Shown here in pieces: positions 59,678-64,000 of a stretch of DNA of 64,000 bases; position 1 is the stretch's first letter; every line of letters begins with the position of its first letter. The notes under the pieces were generated by a model. It worked only from the letters and a program-made list of their open reading frames with translations. It did not search any database and was not told the DNA's origin. The stretch comes from HKCCE3408 sp039191215 (GTDB lineage: Bacteria > Pseudomonadota > Alphaproteobacteria > Rhodobacterales > Rhodobacteraceae): positions 1-64,000 of the forward strand of contig JBCCXT010000011.1 of assembly GCA_039191215.1 (NCBI GenBank), read 5' to 3'. The translations under genes were made by a program, and so were the position numbers.

Positions 59678-60343
59678 TCAGATCGTTCGTTGTCTGATAC
59701 GCCAGAGCAAATAGAGAGTCATCCCAAACCAAACCACAGCCAAGGAAAACCAGGTGACCGCGTAACCCAGATGGTCATTGGGAATGCCCTCGGTGCCAAC
59801 AGGAAGCGGGCGCGGGCCGTATCCCGGCTCGATCTGCCGGGCGATGATCAAGACCGGCTCGCTGCCCAATGCCTCGGCCATGGCGGGGACATCGCGGGCA
59901 AACCAGATATTGGCCATACGGTTAGGATCGGGCGTTGAGCCAGTGACTTCATCGGGCCAGTGCAGATTGCCGGTGACATGCGCGGGCCCGCCGCCCGGCA
60001 CATGCGCCTCGGTCGAGATCAGGCCGCGATCCACCAGAACCTGGCGTCCCTCGGTCGCAAAGGTCGAGATGATCCGGTAGGCAGCACCGTCTTCGCGGGT
60101 GGAGACCAGGACCCGGATTGAGTCATCGCCAATGAGGCCCTCGGCCTCGACCGGTAGATATCGATCGGCTTCAGGATCCGGCACCTCCGGCAATGCGGTC
60201 GGGGCGGCAGCGATACGGGCCTCGATCTGAGCCAGAACACCCTCTTTCCAGGCCAAACGCTGCACCTGCCAGACGCCAAGTGCTACCAAGACAGCGACAC
60301 CTGCCACACCGATCACGATCGGCACAATCATCCGTTTGAGCAT
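59678..60343 (-). CDS. SURF1 family cytochrome oxidase assembly protein
   Basis: This 221-residue protein is anchored by two membrane spans (about 6-27 and 195-215), with the SURF1 periplasmic domain between. Conserved elements are LGVWQVQRLAWKEGVLAQIEAR, LVDRGLI, and the C-terminal PNDHLGYAVTWFSLAVVWFGMTLYLL. It helps insert heme a into subunit I. ATG 60343 gives the standard N-terminus. It lies downstream of ctaE after a 119-base gap with two hairpins. Confidence 0.93.
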   Translation of the reverse strand: MLKRMIVPIVIGVAGVAVLVALGVWQVQRLAWKEGVLAQIEARIAAAPTALPEVPDPEADRYLPVEAEGLIGDDSIRVLVSTREDGAAYRIISTFATEGRQVLVDRGLISTEAHVPGGGPAHVTGNLHWPDEVTGSTPDPNRMANIWFARDVPAMAEALGSEPVLIIARQIEPGYGPRPLPVGTEGIPNDHLGYAVTWFSLAVVWFGMTLYLLWRIRQRTI

Positions 60344-60387
60344 ATCAAGCGTCCGAAATGGGGCGCCTTGCCATGCCACCTGTCGGC

Positions 60388-60434
60388 CGGATCGCATCTG
60401 CGATCCGTTCGGTGAGCGGGGGCTCGATGCCCCC
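60388..60434 (-). other. Two hairpins between ctaE and SURF1
   Basis: CGGATCGCA-TC-TGCGATCCG (60388-60407) is a perfect 9-bp palindromic stem. GGGGGC-TCGAT-GCCCCC (60418-60434) is a 6-bp GC stem. They occupy the 119-base gap and may stabilise or partly terminate the ctaE mRNA. Many relatives have a DUF983 gene at this point. Confidence 0.55.
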
Positions 60435-60462
60435 CGAGCCGAAACCCCGCCTCATGGGCGGC

Positions 60463-61269
60463 CTAGCCCAGACCCCAGACATAAACGGCGGCAAACAAGA
60501 ACAGCCAGACAACATCGACAAAGTGCCAGTACCACGCGGCGGCCTCAAACCCGGTATGGTTTTCGGCTGTGAAATGGCCGAACCGCACGCGCAGGTAACA
60601 GACAAACAGGAAAATTGTGCCGATGATCACGTGAAAGCCGTGAAAGCCCGTGGCCATAAAAAACGCGCCAAAGAACTTGTCGCCACCGAACGTCCAGTCG
60701 TGATGGACCAAAAGCTCGTAATATTCATACGCCTGCAGACCGGTGAACAGAACGCCGAGAATAATACCGATCGCCAATCCCAACTCGACATCCTTGCGGC
60801 TTTCATTATGCACCAGCGCGTGATGCGCCCAGGTCACCGCACAACCCGACAGCAGCAAGATCACCGTATTGATCAATGGCAGGTGAAACGGATCGACGGC
60901 GTAAAACTCCGCCGGGACATAGGTCGATCCCTCAAATTCGTTCATCGGGTAAAGCGTGTGTTTAAAGAACGCCCAGAACCAGGCGACAAAGAACATCACC
61001 TCGGACATGATGAACATGATGAAGCCGTAGCGCAGGCCGATCTTGACCACCGGCGTATGATCCCCGGCGGTGTTTTCAGTGATCGTGTCGCCCCACCAAC
61101 CGACCATGCAGAACAAAACGGCGGCCAGCCCCATCAGAAACAGCCAAGGCCCGCTGCCATGCATCCACAAAACCGCACCAGCCAGCATGGAAAACGCACC
61201 GGCCGCTGCCAAAAGCGGGTAAATCGACGGTGGCAAAATGTGGTAGTCGTGCTGTTTTGCTGCGGCCAT
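60463..61269 (-). CDS. ctaE: Cytochrome c oxidase subunit III
   Basis: This 268-residue protein has seven membrane spans. Family motifs are HDYHILPPSIYPLLAAAGAF at the start, GFIMFIMSEVMFFVAWFWAFF (with the subunit III lipid-binding Glu) and FMATGFHGFHVIIGTIFLFVC. The C-terminus is EAAAWYWHFVDVVWLFLFAAVYVWG. It is part of the aa3 oxidase core and is transcribed with ctaC, ctaB and ctaG upstream. Subunit I (ctaD) is not in the window, as is common in this group. Confidence 0.96.
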   Translation of the reverse strand: MAAAKQHDYHILPPSIYPLLAAAGAFSMLAGAVLWMHGSGPWLFLMGLAAVLFCMVGWWGDTITENTAGDHTPVVKIGLRYGFIMFIMSEVMFFVAWFWAFFKHTLYPMNEFEGSTYVPAEFYAVDPFHLPLINTVILLLSGCAVTWAHHALVHNESRKDVELGLAIGIILGVLFTGLQAYEYYELLVHHDWTFGGDKFFGAFFMATGFHGFHVIIGTIFLFVCYLRVRFGHFTAENHTGFEAAAWYWHFVDVVWLFLFAAVYVWGLG

Positions 61270-61283
61270 GTTTCAGGTCCCTC

Positions 61284-61838
61284 TTACTCGGCCAATGCGG
61301 CCTGTTCGCTGCGCTCGGGCAGCTCGATTTGATGGAAAGTATAGCTCAGCGTGATCGCCGGTACATCGGCCGCCTCGGGGTCATTGACCAGCTCGGGATC
61401 TACAAAAAAGCTGACCGGCATCATGACACGCTCGCCCGGCTCCAGGATCTGCTCTTGAAAGCAGAAGCATTCGATCTTCGAGAAATAGACGCCGGCGGTG
61501 AAGGGCGCGACATTAAAGCTGGCAGAGCCCGCAATGGGCACGCTGGTGGGATTGTAGGCCTCATAAAAAGCCAAACCCGTCTCGCCCAGGCGCACCTCCA
61601 TTGAGGGCTCTACCGGGCGGAACTCCCACGGCATGCCCGCGGCCCGGGATGCATCGAAGCGCACGACAATCGTTCGCTCAAGGATGACATCGCTTGCGGC
61701 CTCGGCCACGGCTGTCGTGCCGCCATATCCCGTGACCCGGCAGAACCAGTCATAAAGAGGAACAGCCGAGGCCGTCAGCGCCACCATGCCGGCCACCACC
61801 AGCATCAGCCAGCGTGCGGTGCGGCCATTGTCGCTCAT
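61284..61838 (-). CDS. ctaG: Cytochrome c oxidase copper assembly protein CtaG (Cox11)
   Basis: This 184-residue protein has one N-terminal membrane span and a periplasmic immunoglobulin-like domain with the copper-binding IECFCFQEQ motif (CFCF). YDWFCRVTGYGG after the span is the Cox11 signature. It delivers copper to the CuB site of subunit I. Its ATG overlaps the small gene upstream by 4 bases; it ends 14 bases before ctaE. Confidence 0.96.
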   Translation of the reverse strand: MSDNGRTARWLMLVVAGMVALTASAVPLYDWFCRVTGYGGTTAVAEAASDVILERTIVVRFDASRAAGMPWEFRPVEPSMEVRLGETGLAFYEAYNPTSVPIAGSASFNVAPFTAGVYFSKIECFCFQEQILEPGERVMMPVSFFVDPELVNDPEAADVPAITLSYTFHQIELPERSEQAALAE

Positions 61839-62026
61839 TGGCCACCCTCGGGGACCGTAATGGACGGGCGTGCGACATGATCGAACGCTTCCATCTCCGC
61901 GCCCTGGCGAATCTTTGCAACCGTCAACCCAAAGACAACGGCGATGAAGCTTGCCAGGCACAGCGCGACGCCGAGATTTCGGCCCGCGCGCCGGCGGTGC
62001 AGGTCAGAGGTCTGCGTTATTGCCAT
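61835..62026 (-). CDS. Small CoxF-like single-span membrane protein
   Basis: This 63-residue protein has a basic N-terminus (DLHRRRAGRN), one membrane span (about 17-37) and a short periplasmic tail FDHVARPSITVPEGG. A gene of this size always sits between ctaB and ctaG in this group (CoxF or small assembly proteins). It overlaps ctaB by 10 bases and ctaG by 4, so it is strongly coupled. It is presumably an oxidase assembly helper; its precise role is unknown. Confidence 0.85.
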   Translation of the reverse strand: MAITQTSDLHRRRAGRNLGVALCLASFIAVVFGLTVAKIRQGAEMEAFDHVARPSITVPEGGQ

Positions 62027-62961
62027 GGGAAGCCTCCCCCCAGCCCGAGTGCTGCATCCGCCAGCAAGGCGGCGAAATGGGCGAACATATACACCAGCGA
62101 CAGACGGAAAAAACTCTTCTCGACCCGGTAGTTATCTGCAATTGCTACCACATCATCGCGCCGCCAGATATGCAAAGCGCCCCATAAAAACGCAGCGTTA
62201 AACACACATGCCGTTGCCAGGTAAGCGGGTCCGGCGATGGGCGTCAACACCAGGCCGAACGCCACCGGCACAAGCACCAGCGAATAAAGTGCGATCTGAC
62301 GCCTTGTCTCGGGGCGTCCATGGGTCACGGTCAGCATTGGGATCTTTGCTTCGTGGTAATCGGCTTTCATAAAAAGCGCGAGCGCCCAGAAATGCGGCGG
62401 TGTCCACATAAAGATGAGTGCAAACATCAAGACCGCCTCGACCCCGATCTGACCTGTTGCGACCACCCAGCCAATGAGCGGTGGGAAGGCCCCCGCCGCG
62501 CCGCCAATGACGATGTTCTGCGGCGTCACACGTTTAAGCCACATCGTATAGATGACCGCATAAAAGAAGATGGTGAAGGCAAGAAGGCCAGCGGCGAGCC
62601 ATCCCGCGGCGAGCGCGAGCATCGCCACCGACAGCGCGGCGAGCCCAAGCCCGAGCGACAGCGCCTCACCCGGTGACACGCGCCCGTCCGGGACGGCGCG
62701 CGCCCTCGTGCGCCGCATGACGGCGTCGATATCGGCATCATACCACATATTGAGTGAGCCCGACGCACCGGCGCCCAAAGCAATGAATAGAATTGAGGCA
62801 AAGCCGATCATCGGATCGACAGCACCCGGCGCCACGATAAGCCCGACCAGCGCGGTGAAAACCACCAGCGACATGACCCGGGGCTTCAAAAGCGATACGT
62901 AGTCGCCGAATTGCGCATCGCCTTCAACCGCGACGGTTTGATTTGTCGTCAGATCGCTCAC
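62017..62961 (-). CDS. ctaB: Protoheme IX farnesyltransferase (heme O synthase)
   Basis: This 314-residue UbiA-family prenyltransferase with about nine membrane spans transfers farnesyl to heme b. The prenyl-diphosphate aspartate motif is NMWYDADIDAVMRRTRARAVPDG, with the second loop in DYHEAKIPMLTVTHG. It provides heme O for the aa3 oxidase. It starts 6 bases after the ctaC stop and overlaps the next gene by 10 bases. Confidence 0.97.
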   Translation of the reverse strand: MSDLTTNQTVAVEGDAQFGDYVSLLKPRVMSLVVFTALVGLIVAPGAVDPMIGFASILFIALGAGASGSLNMWYDADIDAVMRRTRARAVPDGRVSPGEALSLGLGLAALSVAMLALAAGWLAAGLLAFTIFFYAVIYTMWLKRVTPQNIVIGGAAGAFPPLIGWVVATGQIGVEAVLMFALIFMWTPPHFWALALFMKADYHEAKIPMLTVTHGRPETRRQIALYSLVLVPVAFGLVLTPIAGPAYLATACVFNAAFLWGALHIWRRDDVVAIADNYRVEKSFFRLSLVYMFAHFAALLADAALGLGGGFPWQ

Positions 62962-62967
62962 GGCTGG

Positions 62968-63855
62968 CTACTCTGCGGCGGCCAGTTCGATGAATTCCGG
63001 CGCCCGCGTGCCGATGGAGGCAAACTCGGCCGCCTCTCCGGCCAGCCAGGCCTCGTATTCTTCGGCCGTGACCGCAAAGACCGTGATCGGCATATAGGCG
63101 TGGTTGACGCCACAAAGCTCTGAGCACTGGCCGAAATACACGCCCTCCTCACCGGGTGCGACTTCGAAATGCAGCTCCGCCAACCGGCCTGGCACGCCGT
63201 CCTGTTTCACCCCGAAGGCTGGAATCGTCCAAGAATGGATCACGTCCGCAGCGGTGACCTGCACGACAACCGTCTGGCCGGTCGGCACGACCATCGCGGT
63301 GTCGGTCGCCAACAGGTACTCGTCCGGACCATAGCCGTAATCGGCCAATTGCTCCTGTTCGAGCATGAAGGACAGGTACTCGATCCCATGTTCGGGATAT
63401 TCGTAGCCCCAATGCCACTGATAGCCGACGGCTTTGACGACCACGTCGGCCTCGGGGATTGTCTGCTGGCGGAACAGGACAGGCAGGCTGAACGCGCCGA
63501 TCACCACGAGGATGAACAGCGGCACGAGCGTCCAGGTCACTTCGATCGGGGTGTTGTGCGAGAAGGTCGCCGGCTCAGGGTTGGCCCGCGCATTATGCCT
63601 TACGATGGCGTAGGCAAGCAGCGCCACGACAAACAGAACAATCAGCGTGATGACCACCAAAAGGAAGTTATCGAGTGCGCGGATATCAAGTGCCGCGCCG
63701 GTCACGCCCGGCTGCATGTTGATCCCACCGGGGACCGGCGAGCCAAGGATCGGCAAGTCACCACGTATTTCAGTCGTCTGCGCCCAGGCGCTTGCGCCTG
63801 TCAGTGCTGCACCAAAACCGGCCGCAAGACCGGTAAGCTTCCTGCGAAGTGGCAT
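62968..63855 (-). CDS. ctaC: Cytochrome c oxidase subunit II
   Basis: This 295-residue protein has a signal peptide (through SAWAQ), two membrane spans (about 55-80 and 95-120) and a periplasmic cupredoxin domain. The CuA ligands are in VIHSWTIPAFG and CSELCGVNHAYMP. The aromatic electron-entry segment is VGYQWHWGYEYPEHG. It accepts electrons from cytochrome c. ATG 63855 with AGGA upstream is preferred over a TTG 21 bases before. It is the first gene of the oxidase operon. Confidence 0.97.
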   Translation of the reverse strand: MPLRRKLTGLAAGFGAALTGASAWAQTTEIRGDLPILGSPVPGGINMQPGVTGAALDIRALDNFLLVVITLIVLFVVALLAYAIVRHNARANPEPATFSHNTPIEVTWTLVPLFILVVIGAFSLPVLFRQQTIPEADVVVKAVGYQWHWGYEYPEHGIEYLSFMLEQEQLADYGYGPDEYLLATDTAMVVPTGQTVVVQVTAADVIHSWTIPAFGVKQDGVPGRLAELHFEVAPGEEGVYFGQCSELCGVNHAYMPITVFAVTAEEYEAWLAGEAAEFASIGTRAPEFIELAAAE

Positions 63856-64000
63856 AGATGTGTCCTGTTTTGTCAAAGCCGCCGACTACAGCGGCTCTGT
63901 TGCGTTCCAACTCGCGCGGAACATATACAGATGAGCCCGCCCGAAAACACTGGGCTAAATGTCTCACCCGAAGCCGCCCCCGACCGTTGCGCCAGGAAAC
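63856..64000 (-). promoter_or_regulatory. ctaC upstream region
   Basis: No gene is visible in the final 145 bases. AGCCGC (63877-63882) and GCGGCT (63891-63896) form a 6-bp hairpin in the leader of ctaC. A TATAT-rich stretch near 63922-63928 could be a -10 element, but I cannot define the promoter reliably. Confidence 0.4.

Noticed and set aside
58385..59938. Long antisense frame opposite thrC
   Set aside because: thrC is unambiguous on the minus strand; the antisense product has no recognisable domain.

Overview
The window looks like a high-GC chromosome or metagenome contig from an alphaproteobacterium of the Rhodobacteraceae/Roseobacter type. The evidence is the order of the cytochrome oxidase genes (ctaC-ctaB-small gene-ctaG-ctaE-SURF1-thrC-M16 peptidase-GNAT), the adjacent DUF3572/pleD pair, several quaternary-amine genes (two MttB-family proteins, a dimethylglycine-dehydrogenase-like protein, a ProXVW-like transporter, a carnitine operon), and an alphaproteobacterial LexA box (GTTC-N7-GTTC). 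I saw no tRNA, rRNA, CRISPR array, phage gene or insertion sequence. The first 112 bases are a perfect reverse complement of bases 156-267. This most likely marks a fold-back artefact at a contig end and truncates the first gene.

Left part (1-21.4 kb): a CaiB-type CoA-transferase and a citryl-CoA-lyase-like protein, a quinone reductase, two LysR regulators, an MttB-family methyltransferase divergent from a flavinylated DMGDH-like oxidoreductase, a sterol-desaturase-like enzyme translationally coupled to an unusual PanB paralogue, and a proX-proV-proW operon ending in a histidinol-dehydrogenase-family gene. An AbrB-type membrane protein and a hybrid-kinase/LuxR two-component set follow.

21.5-30.5 kb is a coherent operon for gamma-butyrobetaine/crotonobetaine/carnitine breakdown: acyl-CoA dehydrogenase, ADP-forming acyl-CoA synthetase, CaiD, BKACE, carnitine 3-dehydrogenase and a CoA-transferase, with a divergent CdhR/GlxA-type regulator. 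The inferred route is acid activation to the CoA ester, oxidation, hydration, carnitine oxidation, then acetyl-CoA-dependent cleavage to betainyl-CoA plus acetoacetate. The betainyl-CoA thioesterase this route needs is not in the operon. A matching domain lies 15 kb away (39792-40760), fused to a decayed Rossmann domain. Glycine betaine from this route could feed the demethylation genes at 4-8 kb and 49 kb.

30.5-37.7 kb is a homogentisate pathway: a MarR regulator divergent from an MBL hydrolase, a DinB-like protein, an FAD hydroxylase, DUF2783, hmgA, maiA and fahA. Next come a stand-alone ImuA-like gene under a clear LexA-controlled promoter, an aldo/keto reductase, the thioesterase fusion, an XRE regulator divergent from a fatty acid desaturase, a DMT permease, NUDIX and DUF983.

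45-53 kb is signalling-rich: EF-hand/ECF sigma/anti-sigma/Spy-like genes, a PleD-type diguanylate cyclase with a degenerate first receiver, a second MttB, and an H-NOX-like protein lacking the heme histidine, followed by HNOBA-GGDEF and a receiver protein. metG and the oxidase block complete the window. Two diverged copies of a structured intergenic repeat lie after fahA and after metG.
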